A stretch of 64,000 bases of DNA from Portunus trituberculatus (lineage: Eukaryota > Arthropoda > Malacostraca > Decapoda > Portunidae): contig NC_059283.1 in the NCBI RefSeq assembly GCF_017591435.1, forward strand, positions 1,022,685-1,086,684. The letters run 5' to 3'. The notes under the pieces are model-generated. The model searched no databases, had not been told where the DNA came from, and was given only the letters and a program-made list of their open reading frames with translations. This document shows positions 31,901 to 48,814 of this stretch, one piece after another (position 1 is the stretch's first letter; the number at the start of each line of letters is the position of its first letter). Both the position numbers and the translations under genes were made by a program.

Positions 31901-32790
31901 CACCTCCATCATGTGATAAGAAAGAAGTTTCTGAACACACTGAAGAAACTGATGAGTATGATGGTCCATCTCCTATAGGGATGCGAAGGATGTTTGGCTC
32001 ATTTTCTCAAGAACCCAAAATTCCTTTACCACCATCCTCTCCAATCTTATCAGTCGAAAATTCATTTGCATTCTCCCTTGCACTGAAGTCAGATCTGGAA
32101 CTCAGCCCCTCAGAGACAACAGATGCACAAAAAACGTGTGACAGTTCTCCCTCAGAAACAAGACTAACTATTCCAGAGGAGGATGACGACCAGGGCACAG
32201 TTCTCACACACCTAAATGCAGCTCCAGAGAAAGACAACATCAAGGGTGACATTCTTCTAAACACACAAAAAGACATCAAGCAACCTAATGATAAAGATGT
32301 ATGTAATTTAACAACACCTCCAAAAGATCTCCATTCATCTACAACAATGGAAAGGAGCCCAAGTGATAAGAAAGCAGTCCCAGAACACTCTGAAGTTGCC
32401 CCTGAAGAGGAGTATGATGGTCCATCTCCTATAGGGATGAGAAGAATGTTTGGCTCTTTTTCTCAGGAGCCCAAGATTTCCTTACCACCATCTTCCCCAG
32501 TCTTGTCAGTTGAAAATTCACCTTCATTCTCTCCAATTTCACTCTCACTTGACCTTGAACTCAGCCCATCAGAGATAATAGGTGTGCAGAAAGGAAGTGA
32601 CAGCTCTCCCTCAGAAATACGACTAACCATTGTAGACAAAGATAAGGACAAGGCCACTCTTTCCACACACACCAGTGCAACTCTAAAGAAGGATAACATC
32701 AAGAGTGACATTCCTCCAAACACACAAAAAAACATGAAGCAAAGTACAGAAGGGGCCTGTGTGGTAAGAAAGAACATCCTGAACAAATAG
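28032..32790 (+). CDS. Unknown 779-residue protein with three internal repeats
   Basis: Six exons join in phase: 28032-28088, 29141-29261, 29806-29875, 30051-30105, 30587-30768 and 30936-32790 (TAG). I do not recognise the family. The first 210 residues are mostly charged and helical (YKDIMQREVDEEVTLINEFL; later LEQAEKKLIEM and LLEERKALQDLSLQ), probably coiled coil. The rest is one large exon, Ser/Pro/Thr/Asp-rich and probably disordered. In it a core, EYDGPSPIGMRRMFGSFS followed by EPKI-LP--SP, occurs at residues 347, 502 and 654, spaced 155 and 152 residues. No signal peptide or membrane segment is seen. The start ATG was chosen because it opens the first spliceable exon. A fourth, degraded repeat lies beyond the stop in another frame. 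A scaffold or adaptor role with a repeated linear motif is only a guess. Confidence 0.8.
28205..29095. repeat. Long (CTA/CCA)n trinucleotide field in intron 1
   Basis: Almost all of the first intron of the repeat-protein gene is ACT, CTA or CCA triplets with interruptions; the purest parts are 28300-28345, 28420-28458, 28660-28700 and 28880-28930. Reading frames give homopolymers of Leu, Thr, Tyr or Ser and are not genes. Confidence 0.95.
30248..30415 (+). mobile_element. LINE 3' tail fragment in intron 4
   Basis: GACTTGACCTCTTTTAAGGG, then GAGGTTACAAGACATTTGTC, and later GAACTGGCAATC, a T-rich block and GCTCTTGACCAGCTTCCCCT. This matches the + strand copy at 59600-59750, so it is an inserted LINE end. 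Confidence 0.6.
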
Positions 32791-32957
32791 TGGATGAGAA
32801 ATGTGAGGAAATATCACCAAGGATGTTTGGTTCAAATTATCAAGATTCCAAGACTTCCTTTCTACCACCCTCTCCACACAGAAGAAGCGAAAATTCACCT
32901 ATAATGCCACAGTTGAACCTTGACGTCAGCCCTGTTAGTGTTGAGAGTGAATCATAA
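32758..32957 (+). pseudogene. Frameshifted fourth repeat of the preceding gene
   Basis: After a TGTGTG at 32758-32763 the +2 frame continues KKEHPEQIVDEKCEEI, then PRMFGSNYQDSK and RSENSPIMPQLNLDVSPVS, and stops at TAA 32955-32957. These align with the repeat core and the segment after it (SVENSPSFSP and LDLELSPSE). Two extra bases, most simply one TG duplication, put the frame out and create the TAG at 32788. It may be a real truncation, a polymorphism or a sequence error. Confidence 0.75.
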
Positions 32958-33207
32958 GCCCACCTGTGTACCTCATGTCTTGGTGATTCACTCTCTGCAT
33001 TCATAATCTCTGAAGTTGATGAGATTTACAATATTTTAAAAGCTTTTGCTATTTGTTTTAAGGATAGAAATCTATTTACAGATATGACATCTATTTCTTC
33101 TGGTTTACTGTCATTATCTAAGTTTACTATTACTTTTATTATGTATAAGTAGATGCGTTCATTATCTTTATCTACATGTAATGCATTCCATTAATGTGTT
33201 ACATGTA

Positions 33208-33213
33208 AATAAA
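33208..33213 (+). promoter_or_regulatory. Polyadenylation signal AATAAA
   Basis: AATAAA about 420 bases after the in-frame stop of the repeat-protein gene and 250 bases after the alternative stop. It sits in AT-rich 3' sequence and is the first canonical hexamer I noticed. Confidence 0.6.
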
Positions 33214-33240
33214 GACACATGAAGCCTGGATGAAATAATA

Positions 33241-33840
33241 TCAATATAGGAGTACTGTTCATGTCAAATAACATTCATTCAATAATGTGGATCTAATATT
33301 ATATAGAGTCAACATACGATATCTTAATCTCAAAGGAATTTATTTATTTAAAAAATTCAGACAATGAGCAGATGCACAATGGACATTCCTTGCGTGTTTA
33401 GAAACATTTCGTTAATTGCAAAAACCCATTAGAAATATTCCCTGTAGGAAAGTTGTGCATACTATATTTACTAAACCTTATAGTAGTATATACTATGTCT
33501 TTTCATATATATATATTTATATATATATTTACTATTATATACGGTATATACATTCACGAGACCTTACCATACATAGGAAATACAGAAATGGTTGAAAAGA
33601 TGATTCGTACAAGTGCACCATAAAATACAAAATGTCACAATACAGACTTCACTTTCCTTTTCCTTACTACTAATGTCAAACACAAAGTAAAGACTTGTTT
33701 GAGTACAATAAAACAAGAGAGTCGCTGATACCTGATCTACGCAGACAGGAACCTAAAGCTTTGGCTGGACTTTGAATTATTTGTATTTTACAGCACATGA
33801 CATCATTACAGCTCCCACAGGCACTACTGCAAAAACTGTG

Positions 33841-33926
<86 letters not shown>

Positions 33927-36900
33927 TTGATGTATGTGGGACTAAAATGAGATCTTAAATGCAATATACATAGATAGATACACTTGTGACTAGATATAAC
34001 ATAAAAGTAAGATAAGAAAGTCAGCATGCAAGCTACTAAGTTAATTATACTCTAATCAAAACTAGAAGTAGAAAGGGTATTGAAAGCTCTTCCATTATTG
34101 CAAGCCCCTTTCCAAACAAGAATACGTACTAGTTAATTTTCTAAGACTTATACTTTAACTTCACAAATATGGTAAGAAAATCAATTAGTTATGACTCTTC
34201 CTTGGTCTCGATGTGTCTCCGTATAAGTGCGTCTGGCCACTACGGTACTAGTGTTACTCTCAAGATGTCTGGTATATATACAGGCCAAAATATCTTAAAA
34301 TTTTGTTAGTGGCATCTGTAGCCATAGTGTGCTTCAAGTATATCAGGTGTTTCATATACTTTGGAATTCTGATATGTTATACACTAGAAATATCATAATG
34401 AGTCCAAAATGCACACTTTTACTGCTTAAGTTAATCCTTTACCATTCACTTACTGCTAAAATTGATCTCTTTACCACTCAAGTAAATGCAAAGTGATATT
34501 CAGCTTAAAATATCACTATTTGTTGTCCCATGCACTGCCTCAGTCCTGCTGCACTACTCATTACATCTTACTATCTACACTAGAAGGTACTAAAGTGGGA
34601 TATAGAAAAATACTCTCCAAAGTAAGTCCTACATGGAAAGTTGTAGTATTCACTCTCAGACACACCCATGAAAAACTGCAGGCTATTCCAATCAGAAATA
34701 TCATTTACACATGCATAGTTATCATCCACAAGTGAAATGCTGCCAAGTGAATCCCTACAATACGGCACCAACTTTTACTTCATTCACTCAATTCTCTCCT
34801 ACAAACAAAGACTGAAAAACACCTCCACATACACATCCTTATAATAAATCTGAATCCATTCTGCAGAGAAAATTCTCAGCCGACATTTGGAAAACCAAGC
34901 TAATGACAATGATTAAAGCTGCAAACACTAGAGTATTGAGGGGTGGCACCAAATCCCTTACTGAACCCGCCCCACACTGGAGCCTTCAGCGGAACATCAC
35001 CCCAAGCAGGCAGACATACAGGCACACACAAACTCTGCTTGTATACAGACTGAGTCCTTGTTTAAAATCACTCTACTGTCATTTGTGTGATTTGTTGTGC
35101 AAACTGTTACCCAAACCTGAGCCACTGGTTCTGAACTTCAGACTGACGGACTTTGTTCATAGTGATATCATGTGTACTGATATTTAAACAAGGACTACTC
35201 TGTGCTGAACAGGACATCCTTAACAAATGGCATTATTTTCTCTGTCTTCTGTTATATTCTTGGACTATATGAACTGGTTACCTCATGAATTCATGCTGAT
35301 GCTTTAAAAATGTGTTTCAGAGTGATGTTATACTGTACACTGCCACTTGCTGAGAATCACAACAGAATAACACAGATAATGCCAATGAGGAGTCTGTAGA
35401 GCATCACAGCCAGTAAACAAGAGGTACTCCCTTTAGTGACCTACTAAATATACAGGAATGCAATGGTCATAATGAAATAAAAGTAATATTTCGAGTATTA
35501 CACCTTATATCTACATTTTGGGGGAGACTATTCACCTTAAACATACCTATATATGTATGTATGGCAAGAGAGCTGGCAGGCACACCATTAATATAGAAAA
35601 AAAAGAAAAAAAAAACTACTGCAGCCATATTTACAAGCAGGTTACTTTAAAACACTTTCCAGAAAGCTTCAGTACATGTTAAGTATTGTATAGTTTGACG
35701 AACCCGACTAGAGGAGGATCACACAGCTGAATGGTTCACTGAGTTGGGTGTTGAGAATAAAGAGCCCAAGTAAGACACAGATGTATATGCTTTGACTTCA
35801 TTACTCGTGGCATCAATCCCTTGCTATGGTGGAAACAAAAACTCATGTGCCCCTTCTTAGCACTGATGATGCTGAATGATGAGTAAAAAATACCGTGTTA
35901 CGTTTGATGAATATTTCAAGGTGAATCTATCTAAAAGGAACTCCTGTACATCAAACCACACTACACTTGCTGCAAGGGAGTCAGGCCACCAGTGAAGAGT
36001 ACAACAGGCCGCATAATTGTAGTCTCACCAGTACAACCCTAATTTCACTCATCAATACCTGTACTAAAGACTAGAAGAAGAGAGGAGTTTTTTTGCATTG
36101 CAGGGAAATTTTTTACTGCCTTTCCAAACATGATAAGCAAGAACCTCAACTTTCACCAGGCTCAGTGAGGGTCTAGTCCTTCCAACCTTTCCCAAAGTGA
36201 GTTAATTAAGTATTGGATGAATCCTTTCACTCACAAGGATATCAATTCATCTCACTGATTACATATTTGATCTGCCATGCCATACACAGACACATGTGCT
36301 CAGTTATCTTAAGTTAGGTTGCTTTGATGTTTATTTAAAATCACTGAATTTATCTAACTTTTGTCCCCATGAGCCCATTATTTGAAGGAATTTTTGTATT
36401 TTTTGTTACGATCACATGCCTAGCAGAGCCATATTTCAATACAGGCACTTATAATAAACCTTACAAAAGTGTTCAGTGCATATTTCATACCATCATTAAC
36501 CTTGTACTCATAATGATAAAGACCCAAAACTGATGAATAAGGTCAAATTTCTATATTTCATGACAAATCATAATAACATCACTTGTGGCAACAGTGGTCT
36601 TTACCACAGCAACGATGGTCCTGGTTCCTGCCAGCAACAAGGGACATAGGCTGCACTGGACCTCAGCCTGCCACACTCCCATCCATCAACTCCCACATTA
36701 TAATTAAAGAAAGACTGCATGACTATGGCGCAACACTTCCTATCACTAGTCGATGGCTTGCCTTCAGTGCATCTTAAGAATATGGAAGGCGATCAACAAA
36801 ACAACAACAATGGATTCCACATGTCAATACTCTATTCATTGCACTTCAATTTTTCATGTTCAAAACTTATTGTTGAACTAAGAAAGAGCACTGTGGGCAT

Positions 36901-38020
36901 TCATTGTTTTAAAATTGATTAGCCAGCAAAGGCTAGACAGCAAATAAAAAGATGAAGTTAAAGCACAACTATGTAGTTTACATAAAAAAAAAAAAATTTC
37001 AGAGAATACTTCACTTCATGATAAGAAACTTTAGTATTTTCCTAATACTTCACCCAACAGCCAATGTATGTCTCCACTACCTTGTCTCACCGAGTGATTC
37101 CCTCAGGGAAGTGGCTACCAAGGAAATCACTTATTGTTCCTTCACTCTTTCACTGAAAGGTTAAAGCCTCTTCCCCTTCCAATTATTATCCATTCTATTA
37201 ACTTCAGTGGTGGTTTCCCTATCATAGTTTCCTCTTTAGTACTACTCATGTACACACTCTTCACAATGTCCGTGTTACTTTTTACATGTACAAAGAGTGC
37301 AAACCACCTCAATGAGCAACTCTGTATCCAGTGCATCTCTCTGCAATCTATTCTCTTCACCATATGACACCCATCCATTTCAACCATCAAGTGAAATAAA
37401 TACTGTAAGGTGAACTTTGAATATCTCAAATGATAACCCATGACCTCTTATAAAATTCATTGAGCAATAATTATAAAACCATATCACGTTCTTATTTCTT
37501 AAATAACACTGAAATTTTCTTTGCCAGTATGATCAACATCTGGCATTAACTTTTCTTCCTATCAATACAGTATACAAAATAAATAACTTATATGATAAAA
37601 TTGATACACATGTTCACGTAGTAATTATTGTAAGTATTAAGTTACTTATTTACACAATTACATTCTTACAATTTATACACCTGTCATTTTCAAAAGTGAC
37701 ACATGGTGAATAGTCCATATTCATAGGTTGGTCATATTCTCTATGCCAAATTGACACAAAAATTTAAGGTGATGAAAAGACAGACATGTGAAGGAGTTTA
37801 GAGGCCGACATCCATGTAGAAAAACACTGCCAACCATTCAGTTATGTACGACTGACCTTCAACTGAGAGCCAGTGCTACCAACCTTTTGTAGATATGAAG
37901 CATCACTACCAACTTGCTCAGCCTCAGTGTCTGACAATCTTTCTGTACAAATAAGCATCACTTCCAAACTTTTGGCAGACACAAAGCATCACTACCAACC
38001 TTTACGCCACATTGAAAGTC
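33241..38020. other. AT-rich spacer between convergent genes
   Basis: About 4.8 kb with no supported gene. It probably contains the 3' UTR of the oxidase gene on the minus strand, which ends at 38021. (GT)n at 33844-33924 is the only large microsatellite. A 14 bp inverted repeat (AGTCCTTGTTTAAA at 35053-35066 and its complement at 35183-35196) is the one structure I noted. Unlike the flanks, this region lacks MITE and SINE copies I can recognise. Confidence 0.6.
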
Positions 38021-40724
38021 TTAGTTCAGCTTGATGCCCTCCAGCCAGGACGAGAGATCAGCAGTGCCCTCCACGTCCAGCACTACTTCCGGCGGGGTGT
38101 CCGGCACACACAGCACCTGGGCAGCCTCCCGCCCGGATAGGTACGCTCCATGCACAGTGGAATAGAAGCTGGGGTGGCAGTGTTCACCAGCAAACAGGAC
38201 TGCTGGCTGTAGGACCACACCAATAACAGCAAATATCAAAACTGGAGTATTTAAACACTGTTCTAACCATACAAAAATGTATCTATTTTAAAAACATCAC
38301 TAACATATATACTACATAGGTTATAGACCATGTAACAAGGGTCTACATTTTCACTTTCAGACTTCTTGACTTTCATGCTTTCTATATGGATTATTATTTC
38401 CACAAGTATGTATAATCATCCTCATTCAGGTCATCATAAGAGTTGAACATGACAGTGGGTTAGTATTACCTTACTACAGGTGGGCTGCATGTACAGGGGA
38501 TGAGAGATGTTGGTTATGTCCACCTGTGAGGCCCCAATACCAATGGCAGTGTAAGAGCCTCGGGTGAAGGGCTGTGACCACCAGGTGGTGCTGCAGGGAA
38601 CACAAGTAATACCATCATAGTTACAAGTTCAACACCTAAACAGAAAAACTTCAAGGATGTAGTTGACAGATATATAGACTACCAAATCACGTACAACAAA
38701 AGATTAAAAATTTCCTCCCAATGACTTCTCTCCTTCATGTAACCTCTTCCTTGCAATAAGACACTGTCTATAAAAATCTTATTTTGTAAAATGATGGGAA
38801 AACACATGTAGACAGCTATAACAGCAGACATCCACAAGATACAAGTGATGAAATACAACATGACAATCATCTATAATAAAGAAAATAAAAATTGGAACTA
38901 AGGTCCACATGAACAGGGATGACAGAGGCACAATACAAACTGGACAACTAGTGCAATGGAATAGTTTGCATTGACTCACTTGATGCAACGTTTTGGTTTT
39001 GGTATGAAGGGATCGTTGAGGAACATGCGGAGGATCTCGGTGCATTTTTCAGAGACTGCATCGAAAGGTAGCGTTTCCATGTACTTGGCCTCTTCCCCAG
39101 AGATCCAGGCCAGCAGCAGCGTCTCCGACACCTTGCTGAAGGAGTAGATCTTCTTGAACCACCGCTCACTCACGGGTTCCTTAGGGTCTACTGGGTCCCA
39201 CAGACACAGCACCTCAGACAGGCCAGGGTTCAAGAACGGTCGCTCATACTCCAGGTAAATCTTGTTCACCACACCAAAGCACAACCGGTCAATGGAGTCC
39301 ATCTTGTAGTCAGGCAGTGGTGGGTCAAACATGGTCCTGCCAGTCTCCTTCAGCACCCCGAGGGGCACCGTGCAGATCACATGGTCGGCCAGGAACTTTT
39401 TGCCATTCTTGCATATCACCTCCACTTTGGGACGCATCTTCCTGGAGGGAGAAGTGGAGAGAGAGGTGGTGCCATTCCGGCAGTCTGGCAAATGGTTATC
39501 TGTCGTGGCTGGAAGCTTGGCAGCCAGGTCCTCTCCAAGGCCTGAGTCTGTGGTGCTGCAGCTCTCCAGACCAGCCCTCCACCTGATGCAGCTTACAGCA
39601 TGGCCCTTAAGCAACTGTGAATCTGGGATATTCTTTGTGAGGGGTCCCAGGATGCTGCTGTAGCCCCCTGGCAGTACTATATTGCCACCTGGCAGCTCTG
39701 TGTAGCTACCAATTTCCATCAAATCAATTTCATCCATGGTGTTACAGCCACTGATGCAAGTCTCACGGTTAAGGAGGTAGTTGAAGATAAGGTTCCTGAT
39801 GTGTCGCTCTGGCTCTGGGAACTGCTCCAGGTAGATGGAGATCTCCAGCCGCAGGTGTGCACCAACACTTTCCACGCCATCAGGAGGCAGGTACTTGCAC
39901 AGAAAGTACTCCTCACAGCGTCGGAAGAACCAGAAATAAGCATCATAGATCTCCTGCGGAAGATTACCAGCATCAATACCCATGCCTTCCTGTGCTAGCA
40001 ATTAATGAATCACCCAAAGAACTTGCCTCAAAATGACAATATTGCTCACCATACCTCCCCTAACTACCCCCACTCCTCTGTGTTCCTACCTGTAGGATAT
40101 GGAAGGGAACCCGCCTGCCATCCGGAAGTGTGCCCACTACGCTGTGAGGTTTGTTCTCTTGGATGATGTCAACAAGGCCATTGGCCGAGGCCAGCTCATA
40201 GATTGGGTTACCAAGAATCCCATGGATCCAGTTGGCACCAAGCTCCATTCTTCGACCATCTGTCAAAGCACAATTTGTCTTGACCAAAGCCAGGTATCAA
40301 CAGATTTGACTTGAATGGGATCTTGGTCAAAACTTTAAAAAAAAAAAAAAAAAAAAAAACTGCCTTACTGCTCAAACTAAAAGTAAGCCAAAACATTTTA
40401 ATACCTGAATTAAAAATGGCCCTTTCTAGAAACCTTAGGTAAAATCTAGATTACAGTGATCTTCAGTAATCTTTTGAAAATGAAATAATCATAGCTTCCA
40501 TTATTTCAATAGTGAAAAGTAAAAACAAATAGTGATGTCTATACTTCCTAAGAATTGGGTATCCAGCCCCTGCCACAGTATGACACTAACAATTCCAATA
40601 ACACCGGCTGGAAACACTTGACCCCAACTCATGAAGCAATACCACAAGATGCAACGACACTAACCTAGTCTTACATGGGAGGAATTAGTGACAGGAACAC
40701 ATTGCCAGAGAGCCACACATACAC

Positions 40725-40765
<41 letters not shown>

Positions 40766-41006
40766 AAAACACAGCACGCAGCAAACACTCACCAATGTTT
40801 ATGGCGATAATTCTCCCACCGACTCTGTTCCTGCCCTCCAGCATAACGAAGTCTGTGATGTTGTTCTTGAGGAGGTGGTTGGCGGCAGACAGGCCCGCCA
40901 CGCCCGCCCCCACGATGACAATCTTGCAAGTGCGAGAGGGCTCGGCATTTTTGGTATTATTGAGGGGGTCAGTTTCCCCTGCGTCGTCTGCCGCCACCGA
41001 GGACAT
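38021..41006 (-). CDS. SMOX: Spermine oxidase-like FAD amine oxidase
   Basis: Five exons on the minus strand: 41006-40793, 40259-40090, 39953-38980, 38590-38470 and 38206-38021 (TAA), 554 residues, close to the 555 of human spermine oxidase. The family oxidises spermine or acetylated polyamines with FAD, producing hydrogen peroxide and an aldehyde. Seen: the dinucleotide-binding VGAGVAGLSAA (32-42) with acidic E57 in LEGRNRVGGR; GANWIHG (79-85); LPGGYSSIL (222-230); K359 in VVNKIYLEYE, at the place of the conserved active-site lysine; and the C-terminal FAD motif FAGEHCHPSFYSTVHGAYLSG (498-518, here as FAGEH, then STVHGAYLSG). A hydrophilic insert (about 250-300) before VEVICKNGKKF resembles the variable insert of spermine oxidases. 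The first ATG (41006) has A at -3; no signal peptide or C-terminal SKL-type signal is seen (end GIKLN), so a cytosolic enzyme is likely. Spermine versus acetylpolyamine preference cannot be read from sequence alone. Confidence 0.95.
40733..40763. repeat. (AC)n microsatellite in oxidase intron 1
   Basis: AC dinucleotides 30 bp from the donor of the oxidase's first exon. A run of about 22 A lies at 40336-40357 in the same intron. Confidence 0.9.
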
Positions 41007-41393
41007 GTTTACATCGAGGCGCTGGTGCCACGTCTGCCTCTCCCTGCCACCCACCCTGCCGCTCCCTACACTGTTGCCGCCTCTACTTCATTACTTATTA
41101 TTATGTACTTATTATCATGCACCTGGCTCTCCTTCTAGTTAGTCAGACATCCACCCAGGGACTGAATTCTTAAGTATCTGCTAAAAAGTCAAATGGCCTT
41201 GCTTTGAAGCCAACGATATGTGGATGAAGGAAAGTTTACCGATTTTTTGTTTACTAAAATTTTTGCTCGTGACTCATCCAGTGATATTTCCGTATTGTCT
41301 TTTTTCTTGAAGCCGGAAGGAGGAAGGCAAACGTCACTAAAGTACTTAGATTCATATTTTCTTTTCCTTAGCAATTACTTCATTAATATAATT

Positions 41394-41394
<1 letters not shown>

Positions 41395-41435
<41 letters not shown>

Positions 41436-41961
41436 TTCCCAGGCAACTTGTCACAAATGAATCACCATGACATTTACTTTTATCTTTGATTGATAAAAGC
41501 CAAGGGATTTGACCTTCGTGTTTACGTTCATGCATATCACACGAATACACGCTGCACTGTCATACATGTAAACCACAAAGTGTGTGTGTGTGTGTGTGTG
41601 TGTGTTACAGGATTCAAACAAGGCTCATAATGTCATACCTATACGAATATTTATCCAACGTTTCTTGGTAGGTATAACGCAGTCCTCATTCAACCTATTC
41701 CAAATATCACGGTTCTAGGTGAAAAATTTTACTTCTTGATGTCCCTTAAACATCTTTGAGTGTCCTATCGTCCATTTACTTCTATCTTCTTTCAGCAACA
41801 CCAGGTCTAGTCTGTCTATCTTCTCAATGCGGCTAAACTATTTTGTACTTATCATTATTAGATTTGTTCTCTTCTATCATGATGCAAAGTTGGCAATCCC
41901 ACATCTTTCAGTCTTTCATCATATTCATATGCGGTCACCTCACCATTGCTGCGTATTCCAA

Positions 41962-41992
<31 letters not shown>

Positions 41993-42000
41993 ACGGTGGT
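41395..42000. repeat. (AC)n, (GT)n, (GT)n in the divergent intergenic region
   Basis: (AC)n 41399-41433, (GT)n 41580-41605 and (GT)n 41963-41992, in the 2.3 kb between the divergently transcribed oxidase and potassium channel genes. Nothing else was recognised here except the SINE and GA tracts. Confidence 0.9.
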
Positions 42001-42508
42001 GAAAGGGTTTCTGAGAGGAATTAAAGCATAGTTATATACATAAAAGAAAGTCAAAGTTAAAAAGGCAAGGAAAATCGTTCACTTTACGTGCTTTTCGTGA
42101 CGTTTATTAATTTAAAATTATATGTTGAGCAGCACTTTTCTGCTGTGAGAAAACCCAATAACGCTCACTGAAATCACTGTAGAGTGAGTACATGTAACGA
42201 CTGGTTAGACTGTGCATGAATAACTATAGCACATTCTTGTAGGTGAAAAAAAAAAAGAAAGAAGGAAATTCATACATCATTCATTTACTGAGCTGCGAAC
42301 ATTAGACTGACCTTGCCGCCCAACACAGCGACCTTGGCGTGTGTTCACTATAACTTACCCAATGAACATTCCCAGACTTGACACACACCAATACTGGAAC
42401 TAAAATTTGCATGGTACACCTCGCACAACGCCTGCACCAGAACTCACCAAAGCCAGACATAACCCTTAACCTATTCATCCACTTTCATGCAACACACACA
42501 CACACACA

Positions 42509-42791
42509 CCGCGTAGTGTAGTGGTTAGCACGCTCGACTCACAATCGAGGGGGCCGGGTTCGAGTCCCGGTAAGCGGCGAGGCAAATGGGCAAGCCTCTT
42601 AATGTGTGGCCCCTGTTCACCTAGCAGTAAATAGGTACGGGATGTAACTCGAGGGGTTGTGGCCTCGCTTTCCCAGTGTGTGTTGTGTGTTGATGTGGTC
42701 TCAGTCCTACCCGAAGATCGGTCTATGAGCTCTGAGCTCGCTCCGAAATGGGAAAGACTGGCTGGCTGACCAGCAGACGACCGAGGTGAAT
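42509..42791 (+). mobile_element. tRNA-Val-derived SINE
   Basis: The first 69 bases fold as a tRNA: acceptor CCGCGTA (42509-42515) against TAAGCGG (42571-42577, one mismatch); anticodon stem CTCGA/TCGAG with loop CTCACAA, anticodon CAC (Val); T stem CCGGG/CCCGG. The pol III A box TAGTGTAGTGG (42514-42524) and a perfect B box GGTTCGAGTCC (42557-42567) are present. A non-tRNA body of about 215 bp follows, with TTCACCTAGCAGTAAATAGG, then AGACTGGCTGGCTGACC and GACGACCGAGGTGAATT. AC repeats flank both ends. The attached body makes this a SINE rather than a functional tRNA gene. Confidence 0.85.
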
Positions 42792-42843
42792 TACACACAC
42801 ACACATCTAGCCATTACCCACAGAAAGAAAGCCAAACTATTGT

Positions 42844-42845
<2 letters not shown>

Positions 42846-42876
<31 letters not shown>

Positions 42877-42964
42877 GAGGAGATAGATGGAATTAGGTAG
42901 TGTTGTTCGTACAGGTGCCTGCCACATGTAGGCCTGACAGGCTCTTACAGTTTCCCTCTTTTTC

Positions 42965-43017
<53 letters not shown>
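42846..43017. repeat. Two (GA)n tracts
   Basis: GA runs at 42846-42874 and 42970-43017, about 330-470 bp upstream of the potassium channel start codon. Confidence 0.95.
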
Positions 43018-43021
<4 letters not shown>

Positions 43022-43344
43022 CAGTCAAGCATTGATTCTCCCCCTCCCTTTCCCTTCCCCACTCTTAGCCTAGCAGGGATTCACGTCAGCAGCGTGATGT
43101 GTATATGTGTCGTCATGGGCGCTAGGAAACCCACCTTAGAAACGACAACGGCGCTCCAACAGCCTATCACACGCCACATAAACCAGTGCACGGCTAGCAA
43201 ACACTGGAAGGAGTCACGGCACACGGCACACGGCACGCGAACTCTAACAAACTCTCGCTAACTCGCATAAAGAAAACGAAGCAAGGAATATCTTCGTAGT
43301 GAACATTTTGAACCAACCTATTCTTCAACTCTTTCCCTCCAACC

Positions 43345-48596
<5,252 letters not shown>

Positions 48597-48808
48597 GGGA
48601 GAGTATTATAGATTGATGTGATTGTAAGTAAAGAGTCTCACCAAGAAACAAAACTCATTTAAACATAGTATTCAAAGTGAGTGCACAAAGTTAAAACTAA
48701 ATCTTTTCCAATGATCATAAAATACAACTTGATCATACATGCCACATTGTTGTCTTATTCATTGTTGAACAGATTATAGATTTGTTAGTTCCTGATTGAT
48801 AAAAATGT

Positions 48809-48814
48809 AATAAA
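48809..48814 (+). promoter_or_regulatory. Polyadenylation signal AATAAA of the channel gene
   Basis: AATAAA 213 bases after the channel stop codon, followed by TTTGTTATTTT, a plausible downstream T-rich element. The sequence from here to 49570 shows nothing else I recognise. Confidence 0.6.

Noticed and set aside
32761..32790. A tiny intron (GTAAGA to ATAG, 27 bases) that would restore the fourth repeat
   Set aside because: It has donor and acceptor dinucleotides and keeps length divisible by three, but so cannot correct the frame, and it is far too short for an animal intron.
42509..42577. Functional tRNA-Val(CAC) gene
   Set aside because: The cloverleaf and pol III boxes are good, but the acceptor stem has a mismatch and the unit continues into a 215 bp SINE body, so it is the head of a retroposon.
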